Positions 15,191-23,773 of a DNA stretch of 30,166 nucleotides are shown here, in pieces (within the stretch, counting starts at the first letter, position 1; each line of letters opens with the position of its first letter). The position numbers were made by a program, and so were the translations under genes. Source of the DNA: DASPKW01 sp038244055 (GTDB lineage: Bacteria; Planctomycetota; Phycisphaerae; Tepidisphaerales; Tepidisphaeraceae); NCBI GenBank assembly GCA_038244055.1, contig JBBRTW010000024.1, positions 1 through 30,166 of the forward strand, in the 5' to 3' direction. Under the pieces are notes generated by a model. The model saw nothing but the letters and a program-made list of their open reading frames with translations, had not been told where the DNA came from and did not search any database.

Positions 15191-18100
15191 GTGTCTGGTT
15201 CCAAGCCGCGCCGGAAAAAACTAAATCTGGAGTTGCGCCCTTTGCCGCGCGCCCTCGGCCGATATCTCATGGTCGAAGCGCTGGAAGACCGCACATTCCT
15301 TACGGCGACCGTCATCGATGTGATGGTGCTCTACGATGATGATGCGCTGGCCCAGTATGCCGGGTCCGATGCGCTGATCCAGAAGGCGATCGGCCAGTCG
15401 ATCGATTTCGCCAACCTGGCCCATCTCAATACCCAGGACAATGTCGTCCTCCGCCTGGTTCACACCGAGCACCTGGTCTACTCCAGCACCGTCGGCGGAA
15501 CGCCGGCCTCGGAGTACACCGACCTGGCCGCCCTGAAAGCCAACGCCACCGCCAATAATCTGCGCGCTCAGTACGGCGCGGATATGGTTTCGATGGTCGA
15601 TAGCAGTTCCGAAGGCGGGGGCCTGGGCGATGAAATGCCCTCGCCGGGTGGAGATTCAACCGCTGCTTTTAACGTCGTGGATGTGGATGCCATCGGCCCG
15701 GGCCAGTCGACGATGGCCCACGAGTTCGGGCACAACATGGGCGCGGGCCACGAGCAGGACAACACGACTTTTTTTGCGGCCGGCGTTTACTCTTATTCGT
15801 TCGGCTACCACACCGCCGCCACCTTCGCCCAGCATGCCAGCAACGGCACCGATTACGGCGATGTCATGTCCTACCAGGGGGCCACGCTGCCGATTTTCGC
15901 CAACCCGCGGGTGAGCCACGCGGGCGTGCCCATGGGGATTCTCTCTCCCAACGCCAACGCCGCGGATTTGTGGCTGACCTTCACGCAGACCGCGCCGGTG
16001 GTCGCCGGTTACAAGTCGACCATCGTGGCCGACGCCGCGCCGACGGCCTCGCTCTGGCAGACCGATCTATCCGGCGATCAGCTTACCTTCACGGTCCGCT
16101 ACATCGATGATATCGGCATCAATCCTGCCACCCTGGATTCATCGGATGTGTATGTGCATACGCCCGAGGGTTTCAACCTCGCGGCGCAGTTCATTGGCGC
16201 GGATCAACCCGGCGGCGCTTACGCGGAATCGGCCACCTATCGCGTGACCCTGCCTAAGAGCCTGCCGGCCGTGTCCAGCCTGTCGTTCTTTCTCAACGCG
16301 AGCCAGGTGACCGATACAACCGGGCAGGCGGTGGCCTCGGGGCAGATCGCCAACAATGGCGATGGCGACCAGGACGCGGCGTTTACCTATAATAATAACG
16401 CGCATTTGACGACCTTGGCGCTCGCGCGGGACACTGGGCTTTTGACCCCCAATTCATCCCGGACCTTGTCGAACAATCTCGGCATCAAGTTCACGACGCC
16501 CAATCCAAACGATCCGCCGCATCCATTCGTCCACAGTCAGGATGCAGTAGACGTTTATAAATTTACCCTTACGCAAGCGGCTGGAATAAGCCTTGCGGTC
16601 ACAGGGCTGACGACTAATGCGAATATCTTCTTGGTAAAAGATTCGGATTTGAACGAAGTGTGGGATGACGTCAACGAGCCGTACGTCGCTGGTGCCGCAC
16701 TGACCTCATCAGCAGGCGGCGGGCGGCTGGGATATACGGCCGCCGCGGGGACCTATTACATTTATTTCCAGGCGACGACCGGGCAAGCGGCGTCGCCGTA
16801 TTCGCTGACGATAAGCAACGTCACCGGTGATACGGTTGGCCCGGGTACGCCGGTGCTTGACCAGGTGGACGTGAATTCTTCTTCGACCACCGTTGATCTG
16901 TATGTGAAATTCACCGACGATCAGGATATCGATGTTACATCAGTTTCCACCAAGGGGTATCTGAAGATTTTCAACCCATCGGGAAGCGGAATTATTATCG
17001 CGCCCGTCAGCGTCACGGGCGGCGGCAAATCCGTGGTCGCGCACTACAACTATAATTTTGGATCGAGTTTTCCGAGCGGCAATGTCAGTGTCTATGTCAG
17101 TGACATTGCGGGGTTTCAATGCCTCGTCAAAGATACGGCGGGCAATGCGCTGACAACGCCTCTGGGAACGCTCATCGGCACCTATCGCGTCGGGACTCTT
17201 CCTGCCGATGGCACCGCCCCCACCGCCTCGATCGGTTCCGCGCCGCAGCTCCTCGTTCCCACCGGCACCACCTACGATTTTGTCATCACCTACAAGGACA
17301 ATCGCGGAATCAATACGGGCACGATCGATGGCTCGGACATTCAGGTGACAGGCCCGAACTCTTTCAACCAGGCGGCCACCCTTGTCGCCGGGTCCGTCAC
17401 CACCAGCCCCGGCGGCGCGTTCACCTCGGCGACCTATCGAATCACCGCGCCCGGCGGAGCGTGGGATTACCTGGATGATGGAAACTACGCGATTGCCCTG
17501 AATGCGAACCAGGTCAAGGACCTCAACAACACCAATACCGCCGTCGCCGGCTCGCTCGGCACCTTCAAAGTCCACATCCCCCAACCCGGCGATGCCGATT
17601 TCGACGATACGGTCGGCCTCAATGACCTTCTTTTGCTGGCCAACAATTACGGCCTCACCGGCAGGGGAATCCAGACCGGCGATTTCGACTACGACGGAGT
17701 TGTCGGGCTGAACGATCTGCTGCTTCTCGCGAATCACTACGGCATCACGATTCCCACGCCGGGCGCGCCCGTTCCGGGCGACCCAGTGCCCGGCCCGACC
17801 CCAGGCGCGGCCCTTCCCGGCGCGGCCATCGCGCCTGATGATACAGGATCCACCCCCGCCGCCGCCCCGACAGATACAACGACCGATACGCCGGCCAACA
17901 CGACAGCCAATTCGACGCCAGCACAGGATTCGGCCACCACCGACTCCACACAATCGGGCAGCACGATCATTTCGCCCGCCGGCGCGATCGCCCCGCCCGC
18001 CGTCATCGCGGCCGATCCGCCCATGGACAGGCCCGTCTACGAGGGCCCCGCCCCGGCCGCCGGAAATGGCGCTCCCTCCGCCGCCAGCCCCGCATCCGCC

Positions 18101-18379
18101 GCGCCCGCCCCAGCCATCGCCAGCGCCCCCGTGGCGGTGGTCGTCGTTGCGTCCAAGCCGGCCGGGGTCGTCGCAAGCCGTGTGATTTCGCCCACCGCGA
18201 AATCAAAGCCCGCCGCCAAACCGCTCCCCCAGCAAACCAAACCCCCGGTGATTTCCCCGGTCGGTTGGGCAAAACCCACTTCCACCAAAACACCCCATAA
18301 AATCTTCTCGGAAACCCCCGTGATCCGCCCCAAACTCCAACCCCCACCCCTGAAAAAACCCGCGCCACTAAAGCGGTAA
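15191..18379 (+). CDS. Secreted reprolysin-like zinc metallopeptidase with PPC and dockerin domains
   Basis: The GTG at 15191 follows a good GGAGG site and gives 1062 residues. The N-terminus is basic and carries VEALEDRTFLTA (28-39), like the LEPR-type export signal of planctomycete surface proteins. The peptidase domain has HEFGHNMGAGH (177-187), the metzincin zinc site with catalytic E178, and a Met-turn at VMSY (M226). It is followed by Ig-like/Big-type strands, a PPC domain at about 451-541, more beta modules, and two EF-hand-like dockerin repeats GDADFDDTVGLNDLLLLANN (from 800) and GDFDYDGVVGLNDLLLLANH (from 830). A Pro/Ala/Thr-rich tail of about 200 residues ends in a basic stretch. 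It probably degrades protein outside the cell or at its surface; substrate and dockerin partner are unknown. The upstream ATG at 15008 is not preferred, because it reads through a dispersed repeat. Confidence 0.88.
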   Translation: MSGSKPRRKKLNLELRPLPRALGRYLMVEALEDRTFLTATVIDVMVLYDDDALAQYAGSDALIQKAIGQSIDFANLAHLNTQDNVVLRLVHTEHLVYSSTVGGTPASEYTDLAALKANATANNLRAQYGADMVSMVDSSSEGGGLGDEMPSPGGDSTAAFNVVDVDAIGPGQSTMAHEFGHNMGAGHEQDNTTFFAAGVYSYSFGYHTAATFAQHASNGTDYGDVMSYQGATLPIFANPRVSHAGVPMGILSPNANAADLWLTFTQTAPVVAGYKSTIVADAAPTASLWQTDLSGDQLTFTVRYIDDIGINPATLDSSDVYVHTPEGFNLAAQFIGADQPGGAYAESATYRVTLPKSLPAVSSLSFFLNASQVTDTTGQAVASGQIANNGDGDQDAAFTYNNNAHLTTLALARDTGLLTPNSSRTLSNNLGIKFTTPNPNDPPHPFVHSQDAVDVYKFTLTQAAGISLAVTGLTTNANIFLVKDSDLNEVWDDVNEPYVAGAALTSSAGGGRLGYTAAAGTYYIYFQATTGQAASPYSLTISNVTGDTVGPGTPVLDQVDVNSSSTTVDLYVKFTDDQDIDVTSVSTKGYLKIFNPSGSGIIIAPVSVTGGGKSVVAHYNYNFGSSFPSGNVSVYVSDIAGFQCLVKDTAGNALTTPLGTLIGTYRVGTLPADGTAPTASIGSAPQLLVPTGTTYDFVITYKDNRGINTGTIDGSDIQVTGPNSFNQAATLVAGSVTTSPGGAFTSATYRITAPGGAWDYLDDGNYAIALNANQVKDLNNTNTAVAGSLGTFKVHIPQPGDADFDDTVGLNDLLLLANNYGLTGRGIQTGDFDYDGVVGLNDLLLLANHYGITIPTPGAPVPGDPVPGPTPGAALPGAAIAPDDTGSTPAAAPTDTTTDTPANTTANSTPAQDSATTDSTQSGSTIISPAGAIAPPAVIAADPPMDRPVYEGPAPAAGNGAPSAASPASAAPAPAIASAPVAVVVVASKPAGVVASRVISPTAKSKPAAKPLPQQTKPPVISPVGWAKPTSTKTPHKIFSETPVIRPKLQPPPLKKPAPLKR

Positions 18380-18438
18380 TGAAAAACACCGACCACTCGC
18401 CAACCCGCAGCGCCGCAATGAAGACCCGAAAACTCCAA

Positions 18439-18479
18439 TCATCATTCATCATTCATCATTCATAATTCTGCCTTCATCC
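18439..18479 (+). repeat. TCATCAT-type dispersed repeat, left flank of the [2Fe-2S] gene
   Basis: Three units of CATCATT lead into cataattctgccttcatcc. The reverse complement of the right flank (18838-18867) reads cattcatttttcatccttca tccttctgcc, so the gene between is bracketed by loosely inverted copies of one repeat type. Confidence 0.65.
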
Positions 18480-18486
18480 CTCCCCC

Positions 18487-18864
18487 ATGCCTCTCGATCC
18501 CGATGATGAAATCTGCTTCTGCTTCCATGTGAGCCTGCGCAAGGTGGCGAGTTTTTGCAGGGTGGAAAAACCCACGGTCGCATCCCAGATCAGCGAGTGC
18601 CTCTCGGCCGGCACCGGCTGCGGCTGGTGCCGGCCGATGCTGCGGAAGCTCCACAAACAATACTGCCCTAATGCCGCCCCGCCCTGGTGGCGGAGTGTGG
18701 CGGATACCGACGAGCCGGCCAGCGAATACCATTCCGCCCAGCGCGATGCCGAGGCGCAGGAAGTCAATCCCGAAACCTACGCCGCGGGGCGGCAGGCGTA
18801 TTTGAAACAGACGGGAAGGAAGCCGCCGACGGAGGAAGGCAGAAGGATGAAGGATGAAAAATGA
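18487..18864 (+). CDS. BFD-like [2Fe-2S]-binding domain protein
   Basis: The 125-residue product has a short N-terminal [2Fe-2S] domain of the BFD type (bacterioferritin-associated ferredoxin; also found in nitrite reductase and NifU). Ligands are C10 and C12 (ICFCFHVS) and C45 and C48 (TGCGWCRP), a C-x-C-x32-C-x2-C pattern that fits the family. C24 and C38 are extra. Downstream of the domain, residues 51-125 form a charged tail without a recognised domain. The final residues EEGRRMKDEK and the stop are encoded by a dispersed repeat, so the original C-terminus may have been different. A role in iron mobilisation or electron transfer is possible, but no bacterioferritin gene is in the window. 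The frame opens only eight bases after the left repeat and lacks a clear ribosome binding site. Confidence 0.82.
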   Translation: MPLDPDDEICFCFHVSLRKVASFCRVEKPTVASQISECLSAGTGCGWCRPMLRKLHKQYCPNAAPPWWRSVADTDEPASEYHSAQRDAEAQEVNPETYAAGRQAYLKQTGRKPPTEEGRRMKDEK

Positions 18865-18867
18865 ATG
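18838..18867 (-). repeat. Dispersed repeat overlapping the end of the [2Fe-2S] gene
   Basis: The run ggcagaaggatgaaggatga aaaatgaatg is an inverted relative of 18439-18479. It covers the last eight codons and stop of the upstream gene. Confidence 0.65.
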
Positions 18868-19127
18868 TATTCCAGGGTCGGGAGCCGGCCACTAGAAACG
18901 CCCCATACGCCGACCATCGCCCCCGGCTCCTGACCCTATCGCGTGGTCAGCGGAGAATCTCGACGACGCAAATTTGCCGCCCGTACGAATTGCCAGCGAA
19001 TCTCCTCAGTTTTCTGATTCATGTTTCACTCCGCCACGCCCTCCAAATCGACAACATCACCCCTCCCCCGCAGTAGAACTCTCCGCGGTGCCACTACGTT
19101 AAATTCAATGCTGAAGGAGCTGCTTCG

Positions 19128-22100
19128 ATGCGGTCTAGGAATCTGGTCGCGGGGTTATCGTCTGGAATGGGTCGAGGCCTGAAACTGGCGCTGGCGGTGG
19201 CCGGCGTGCTGGCCATCGCGCCCGCGCCGCGCGCCGCCGCGCAGATGAACCCGGCCGAGTCGCTCAAGGCGCTCAAAGCCGGCGAGGGCCTCTCCGCGCA
19301 GACCTTCGCCTCCGAGCCGATGTTCGGCAACCCCTGCGATATGGATGTCGATTCCAAGGGCCGCGTCTGGGTCACCGAAGGCTGGAACTATCGCGGCTCC
19401 AAGCTCCGCCCCGCCGGCGACCGCATCATGGTCCTCGAAGACACCGATGGCGATGGCAAGGCCGACAAAGCCCACGTTTTCTATCAGGGCCCGGAGATCA
19501 ACTCCGCCCTGGGCATCTGCGTTCTCGGCGACAAGGTGATCGTCTCCTGCGCCCCCAACGTCCTGCTCTTCGAAGATAAAGACGGCGATCTCAAAGCCGA
19601 TGGCCCGCCCAAGGTGCTCTTCTCCGGCATTTCCGGCGTCCAGCACGACCACGCCATCCACACCTTCACCTTCGGCCCCGATGGCAAGCTCTATTTCAAT
19701 TTCGGCAACGCCGGCAAGCAGCTCAAGACGGCCGATGGGAAACCTGTAATCGATCTGGCCGGCAACGAGGTCGCGGATAAGAACAATCCCTATCGCCAGG
19801 GGATGGTCTTCCGCTGCGACCTGGAGGGGACGGACCTGAAGAATGTCGAAACGCTGGCCTGGAATTTCCGCAATAACTACGAAGTGGCGGTTGATTCCTT
19901 CGGCACGCTCTGGCAGTCGGATAACGATGATGATGGCAACCGCGGCGTGCGCATCAACTATGTGATGGAGTACGGCAACTACGGCTACCAGGATGAATCC
20001 AATAATGGCGGCTGGCAGGCCGAATGGGCCAAGGCCCAGGCCCGCGGCGCTACCGATGATCTCCGCCCCTTCTACCATTGGCATCAGTTCGATCCCGGCG
20101 TGGTTCCCAACCTGCTCCAGACCGGCGCGGGCTCGCCGACCGGCATCTGCGTCTACGAAGGCAAGCTCCTCCCGCAACAGTTCTGGGGGCAGATGATTCA
20201 CTGCGAGCCGGGTGCGAATGTCGTCCGCGCCTATCCCGTCAGCAACGATGGTGCGGGCTATAAGGCATCGATCGTCAACATCATCAAGAGCGACACCGAT
20301 CGCTGGTTCCGCCCGGCCGATGTCTGCGTCGCCCCGGACGGCTCGCTGATGGTGGCCGACTGGTACGATCCCGGCGTCGGCGGACATGCCACCGGCGACA
20401 AGCCCAAGCCCGGCGACAGCGCCGCAGCCTTCCAGCCGCGCGGGCGCGTCTATCGCGTCGCCCCTTCCAGCGCGCCCAAGTACACCATTCCGGCCATCGA
20501 CCTCTCCACCCCCGCCGGCGCGGCCGGCGCGCTGGCTTCCCCCAACCTCGCCACCCGCTACCTCGCCTGGACCAAGCTGCACGATCTGGGAACCGCCGCC
20601 GAGCCCGAGCTTCTGAAAATGTGGCAGAACCCCGCCGAGCCGCGCCTGCGCGCCCGCGCCCTCCAGCTCCTCGCCCGCATCAAAGGCTCCGAAGCCAAAT
20701 ACATCGCCGAAGCGCTGGCCGACAAAGATTCCGACATCCGCATCACCGCTCTGCGCATCGGCAAGGAGCTCAAGCAGGATCTCCTTCCGATCATCAAAAC
20801 GCTGGCCAAAGACCCCTCGCCCCAGGTCCGCCGCGAGGCCGCCATCGCTCTGCGCTTTAACAAATCGGCCGATGCCGCGGCTATCTGGACCGATCTGGCA
20901 ACCCAGTACGATGGCAAGGACAAGTGGTATCTCGAAGCCCTCGGCATCGGCGCGGCCGGCCAGGAGGATGCCTTCCTGACGGCCTATCTCGCCAAGACCC
21001 CCGATGCCGTTTCCACGCCCGCCGGCCGGGATATCATCTGGCGCTCGCGCACCGCCAAGGCCGCGCCGCTGCTCGCCAAAATCATCCAGGACCCCGCCAC
21101 GCCGAAGGATCAACTCGTCAAATTCTTCCGCGCCTTCGATTTCATCGGCGGCGAAGCCAAGACCGATGCCCTGCTGGCGATCCTCAATGGTGCACCTGCC
21201 AACAAGACCATCCTCGTCGAAACCCTCGGCCGGCTGAAAAATCTCGACCCCGCTAAGGCCGCCGCCGTCAAAGGCCAGGTCGCCAGGCTCCTCGATGGCG
21301 CGAAAGGCACCCCTGAGTTCGTGCAGCTTTGCGAGCAGTTCGATGTCACCGATCGCGGCGATGAGCTGGTTGCCTTCGTGGCCGCCCACCCCACCGATGT
21401 CGCCGCGGCCGCGGCGCTTCGCGTGATCGTCAAGAACAATCCGGCCTCTCTGGAAAAAGGCCTGGCTGGCCCCGATGGCGCGAAAGTCGCCGGCGCGCTG
21501 GCCGCCTCCACCGATAGATCGATCGTCACCACGCTCGAAAAAATCGCCGGCGATGCCAAACGCAATCTCCCCATCCGCCAGGCCGCCATCAGCGCCCTCA
21601 CCAAGAGCAAGAACGGCGCGAAGGCCGTCCTCGATCTGGCCGCCAAGGGCAAGCTTGCCGATGATGTCAAGCCTCTCGCCGCCGCCCTCCTCCACAACTC
21701 CTCCCACAAGGACATCCGCGATGAGGCCATCAAGCTGATGCCCCCGCCGGTTGCCAAAGGCGCTGAAAAACTCCCGGCCATCGACAAGCTCATCGCCATG
21801 AAAGGCAACGCCGCCCACGGCAAGGAGCTTTTCACCAGCGCCACCTGCTACTCCTGCCACATCATCAGCGGCTACGGCACCCAGTACGGCCCGGAGCTCT
21901 CCGAGATCGGCAACAAGCTCTCCCGCGAAGCGCTTTTCACCTCCATCATCTACCCCAACGCCGGCATCTCGGTCGGCTTCGAGGGATCGATCATCAGCAC
22001 AAAGGATGGCGATGATCTCGATGGCATGGTCATCAGCGACACCGCCGATGAAATCATCCTCCGCCGCGCTGGTGGGATCAACACCCCCATCAAGAAGAGC

Positions 22101-22229
22101 CAGATCAAGGAGCGCCGCCCCATGAAACTGTCCATCATGCCCGAAGGCCTCGTGCAGACGACCATGTCAACCCAGGACCTGGTGGACCTGGTGGAGTATT
22201 TGAGCGCTCAGAAAAAGGCCGGGAAATAG
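19128..22229 (+). CDS. PVC-type heme-binding CxxCH protein (propeller, HEAT repeats, cytochrome c)
   Basis: The 1033-residue product has a signal peptide (cleavage near AAAQ, residue 39). A sugar-dehydrogenase-like beta-propeller (about 45-430) follows, with blades such as DMDVDSKGRVWVTEG, DGKLYFNFGN and DVCVAPDGSLMVADWYDPG plus Asp-rich DTDGDGKAD and DKDGDLKAD loops that resemble calcium sites. Alanine-rich HEAT-like repeats occupy about 460-880. The C-terminal cytochrome c domain binds heme through C907-Y-S-C910-H911. This architecture is characteristic of the Planctomycetes-Verrucomicrobia group, where such proteins are presumed periplasmic redox enzymes, perhaps for sugar or polyol oxidation; the substrate is not known. 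GAAGGAG seven bases before the ATG supports the start. It appears to be transcribed alone. Confidence 0.95.
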   Translation: MRSRNLVAGLSSGMGRGLKLALAVAGVLAIAPAPRAAAQMNPAESLKALKAGEGLSAQTFASEPMFGNPCDMDVDSKGRVWVTEGWNYRGSKLRPAGDRIMVLEDTDGDGKADKAHVFYQGPEINSALGICVLGDKVIVSCAPNVLLFEDKDGDLKADGPPKVLFSGISGVQHDHAIHTFTFGPDGKLYFNFGNAGKQLKTADGKPVIDLAGNEVADKNNPYRQGMVFRCDLEGTDLKNVETLAWNFRNNYEVAVDSFGTLWQSDNDDDGNRGVRINYVMEYGNYGYQDESNNGGWQAEWAKAQARGATDDLRPFYHWHQFDPGVVPNLLQTGAGSPTGICVYEGKLLPQQFWGQMIHCEPGANVVRAYPVSNDGAGYKASIVNIIKSDTDRWFRPADVCVAPDGSLMVADWYDPGVGGHATGDKPKPGDSAAAFQPRGRVYRVAPSSAPKYTIPAIDLSTPAGAAGALASPNLATRYLAWTKLHDLGTAAEPELLKMWQNPAEPRLRARALQLLARIKGSEAKYIAEALADKDSDIRITALRIGKELKQDLLPIIKTLAKDPSPQVRREAAIALRFNKSADAAAIWTDLATQYDGKDKWYLEALGIGAAGQEDAFLTAYLAKTPDAVSTPAGRDIIWRSRTAKAAPLLAKIIQDPATPKDQLVKFFRAFDFIGGEAKTDALLAILNGAPANKTILVETLGRLKNLDPAKAAAVKGQVARLLDGAKGTPEFVQLCEQFDVTDRGDELVAFVAAHPTDVAAAAALRVIVKNNPASLEKGLAGPDGAKVAGALAASTDRSIVTTLEKIAGDAKRNLPIRQAAISALTKSKNGAKAVLDLAAKGKLADDVKPLAAALLHNSSHKDIRDEAIKLMPPPVAKGAEKLPAIDKLIAMKGNAAHGKELFTSATCYSCHIISGYGTQYGPELSEIGNKLSREALFTSIIYPNAGISVGFEGSIISTKDGDDLDGMVISDTADEIILRRAGGINTPIKKSQIKERRPMKLSIMPEGLVQTTMSTQDLVDLVEYLSAQKKAGK

Positions 22230-22240
22230 GGCGAGACCGA

Positions 22241-22305
22241 GCGCATTACTCCCTCTCCTGCACTCGGGAGAGCGCATGACTCCCTCTCCCGTACTCGGGA
22301 GAGGG
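22241..22305 (+). repeat. Two tandem CCCTCTCC..CGGGAGAG palindromic units
   Basis: The unit gcgcattactccctctcctg + cactcgggaga (22241-22271) is followed by a second, gcgcatgactccctctcccg + tactcgggagaggg (22272-22305). In the second unit CCCTCTCCCG (22282-22291) and CGGGAGAGGG (22296-22305) form a perfect 10-bp stem with loop TACT. It starts 11 bases after the PVC gene stop and could end its mRNA, although there is no T run. Confidence 0.7.
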
Positions 22306-22342
22306 CATTAGAAGAGTTGAAATGCAATTTGCGCAACCTGCG

Positions 22343-22420
22343 TTCACCATTTACCGACGTTTTGATTGTAAGTCCTTTGGCTCATTCCTCTTCGTGCATT
22401 TCGTGTTTTTCGTGGTGAAT
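22343..22420 (+). repeat. Dispersed repeat, TTACCGAC..GTAAGTCCTTTGG..CTTCGTG family (copy 2)
   Basis: Contains ttcaccatttaccgac, gttttgattgtaagtccttt and ggctcattcctcttcgtg, then catttcgtgtttttcgtggt. The first two thirds match the reverse complement of 9126-9195; the last third matches 9233-9265. Confidence 0.8.
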
Positions 22421-22472
22421 AATCTGGGCTAAGCATGGCACCAGCATGGCACCCAGGAGGCGCGCATAGCGC

Positions 22473-22508
22473 AAAAAAAACCGCTGTTCCATTTCGGGGA
22501 ACAACGGT
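22473..22508 (-). terminator. Rho-independent terminator of rpmE
   Basis: On the minus strand the stem ACCGTTGTTCC / GGAACAGCGGT (plus positions 22498-22508 and 22480-22490; one T-G wobble) with a seven-base loop is followed by eight Ts (22473-22480 as A on the plus strand). It lies 26 bases after the rpmE stop. Confidence 0.93.
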
Positions 22509-22533
22509 GCCTGATTTCGTTAGATCGAGATGA

Positions 22534-22815
22534 TTACTTCGCCTCAACCGCAGCGGCAGTCGCTTCAGCCGGCGCGGCCTCGCCCGGCTTGCCCGGCGCG
22601 GTCTTCTGGAAGCTGTAGGTTCCGCCGAACTTCTTGCTGAAGCGCTCCACCCGGCCGGCCGTATCGACGAACTTCTGCTTGCCCGTGAAGAACGGGTGGC
22701 AGGCGGCGCAGATATCGACGTTCAGCTTGGGGACGGTGCTGCGGGTGGTGAAGTTGTTCCCACACGCACAGTGAACCGCGCAGACCATATACTTGGGGTG
22801 AATCTTGGCTTTCAT
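22534..22815 (-). CDS. rpmE: Ribosomal protein bL31, zinc-binding type
   Basis: The 93-residue product starts MKAKIHPKYMVCAVHCACGN and includes DICAACHPFFTGKQKFVDTAGRVERF, split here across the family's most conserved stretch. Four cysteines (C16, C18, C36, C39) make the zinc site, so this is the C+ form rather than the zinc-independent paralogue used under zinc limitation. bL31 sits at the subunit interface of the ribosome. Residues from about 70 onward form an Ala/Glu/Pro-rich tail (EAAPAEATAAAVEAK) that is longer than in E. coli. The frame is open to 22854, but the ATG at 22815 matches the family start and has AGGAG eight bases before it. The gene is monocistronic with its own terminator. 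Confidence 0.97.
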   Translation of the reverse strand: MKAKIHPKYMVCAVHCACGNNFTTRSTVPKLNVDICAACHPFFTGKQKFVDTAGRVERFSKKFGGTYSFQKTAPGKPGEAAPAEATAAAVEAK

Positions 22816-23207
22816 GGCAATTGCTCCTGCTGCGTCGGACGTGCGAACCAGCACCGGGCCGGGTCGTCAGCCGCGCTAAAATGTCTTATTTCAATCGAGC
22901 CAAGCACTATATCCCGGATCAAACCCCAGTTCAAGGCACGCTAAATCTGTACATCCGCCCCGATTCGCCTATGATTTGCCCCTTTCCGCCATCTGCGGCC
23001 AGTTTTACCGCATTTTCTCCCGTGGCACGGGCGTCCCGCCCGTGCGAGCGACGATAAAGCAAACCCGTGACACGGGTGTCCCGCCCGTGCGAGCGACGAT
23101 AAAGCAAACCCATGACACGGGCGTCCCGCCCGTGCTGACGACGACGAACGAACAACCGTGACACGGGCGTCCCGCCCGTGCGACCGGCTTAGAAGTACGA
23201 GGAACCC
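22816..23207. promoter_or_regulatory. Divergent promoter region between rpmE and leuD
   Basis: About 390 bases lie between two outward-facing genes and must hold both promoters. The half next to rpmE is ordinary sequence with a somewhat AT-richer stretch near 22885-22975. The half next to leuD is occupied by the 45-bp hairpin array. I could not pick -35/-10 boxes with confidence. GAGGA seven bases before the leuD ATG is its ribosome binding site. Confidence 0.5.
23026..23180 (+). repeat. Tandem array of four CACGGGC hairpins, 45-bp period, upstream of leuD
   Basis: Hairpins CACGGGCGTCCCGCCCGTG lie at 23026-23044, 23071-23089, 23116-23134 and 23162-23180, at spacings of 45, 45 and 46 bases. 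The spacer reads cgagcgacgataaagcaaac ccgtga in the first two units and diverges in the third. The second unit has one T in place of C (a G-T wobble in the stem). Single relatives occur at 14832-14850 and 15044-15062. Confidence 0.9.
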
Positions 23208-23768
23208 ATGCAAACCACCATCACCGGCAAAGCCTACGTCCTGGGCGACAATGTCGACACCGACCAGATCATCCCCGCCCAGTATCTCTCCTTCAACCCG
23301 GCCATTCCCGACGAGCGCAAATACTTCGGCATGTACGCCAACTCCGGCGTCCCCGAAAGCCAGGCCGGCCTGCCCACCGGCAACATGAAGTTCGTCCCCG
23401 AGGGCGCGTTCAAGAGCCCCTACACCATCGTCATCGGCGGAAAAAATTTCGGCTGCGGCTCATCGCGCGAGCATGCCCCCCTGGCCTACGCCGAGGCGGG
23501 AATCCAGTGCGTGATCGCCGAGTTCTATGCCCGCATTTTCTTCCGCAACAGCGTCAATGGCGGATACCTCGTCCCCCTGGAATCGGTCCAGCGCCTGGTC
23601 GATAAAATCAAGACCGGCGACGAACTCGAAGTCCATCTCGACAAGCAATATGTATTGAACAAAACCCGCAGCGAGCGCTATGAGCTTCGGCCGCTGGGCG
23701 ATGTGCTGCCGATCATCGAGGCCGGCGGAATCTTCACCTACGCCAAGCAGGCAGGCATGCTGAAGTAG
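23208..23768 (+). CDS. leuD: 3-isopropylmalate dehydratase small subunit
   Basis: The 186-residue product is the swivel-domain subunit of the aconitase-family enzyme that interconverts 2- and 3-isopropylmalate in leucine synthesis. Visible motifs are GDNVDTDQIIPAQYL (13-27) and the substrate-recognition loop NFGCGSSREHAPLAY (80-94), followed by AEFYARIFFRNSVNGGYLVP. The length and the inserted MYANSGVPESQ segment suggest the short LeuD/HacB-like group, so a homoaconitase or other isopropylmalate-like substrate cannot be fully excluded. The catalytic 4Fe-4S large subunit LeuC is not in the window, so the subunits are unlinked or leuC lies elsewhere. GAGGA upstream supports the ATG. The hairpin array ends 27 bases before the start and will be in its leader or promoter. 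Confidence 0.93.
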   Translation: MQTTITGKAYVLGDNVDTDQIIPAQYLSFNPAIPDERKYFGMYANSGVPESQAGLPTGNMKFVPEGAFKSPYTIVIGGKNFGCGSSREHAPLAYAEAGIQCVIAEFYARIFFRNSVNGGYLVPLESVQRLVDKIKTGDELEVHLDKQYVLNKTRSERYELRPLGDVLPIIEAGGIFTYAKQAGMLK

Positions 23769-23773
23769 CAAAA

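Noticed and set aside
18861..19076. 71-codon frame between the [2Fe-2S] gene and the PVC gene
   Set aside because: It begins in the dispersed repeat, has no recognisable features and lacks a ribosome binding site.
19155..21860. 901-codon minus-strand frame opposite the PVC cytochrome gene
   Set aside because: Codon-phase shadow: Gly/Ala/Asp-rich with no domain, while the plus strand gives a complete PVC protein with CxxCH.
23026..23180. CRISPR array
   Set aside because: The 'spacers' are near-identical to one another, the repeat is a simple 19-base palindrome of the dispersed family, and no cas gene is present.
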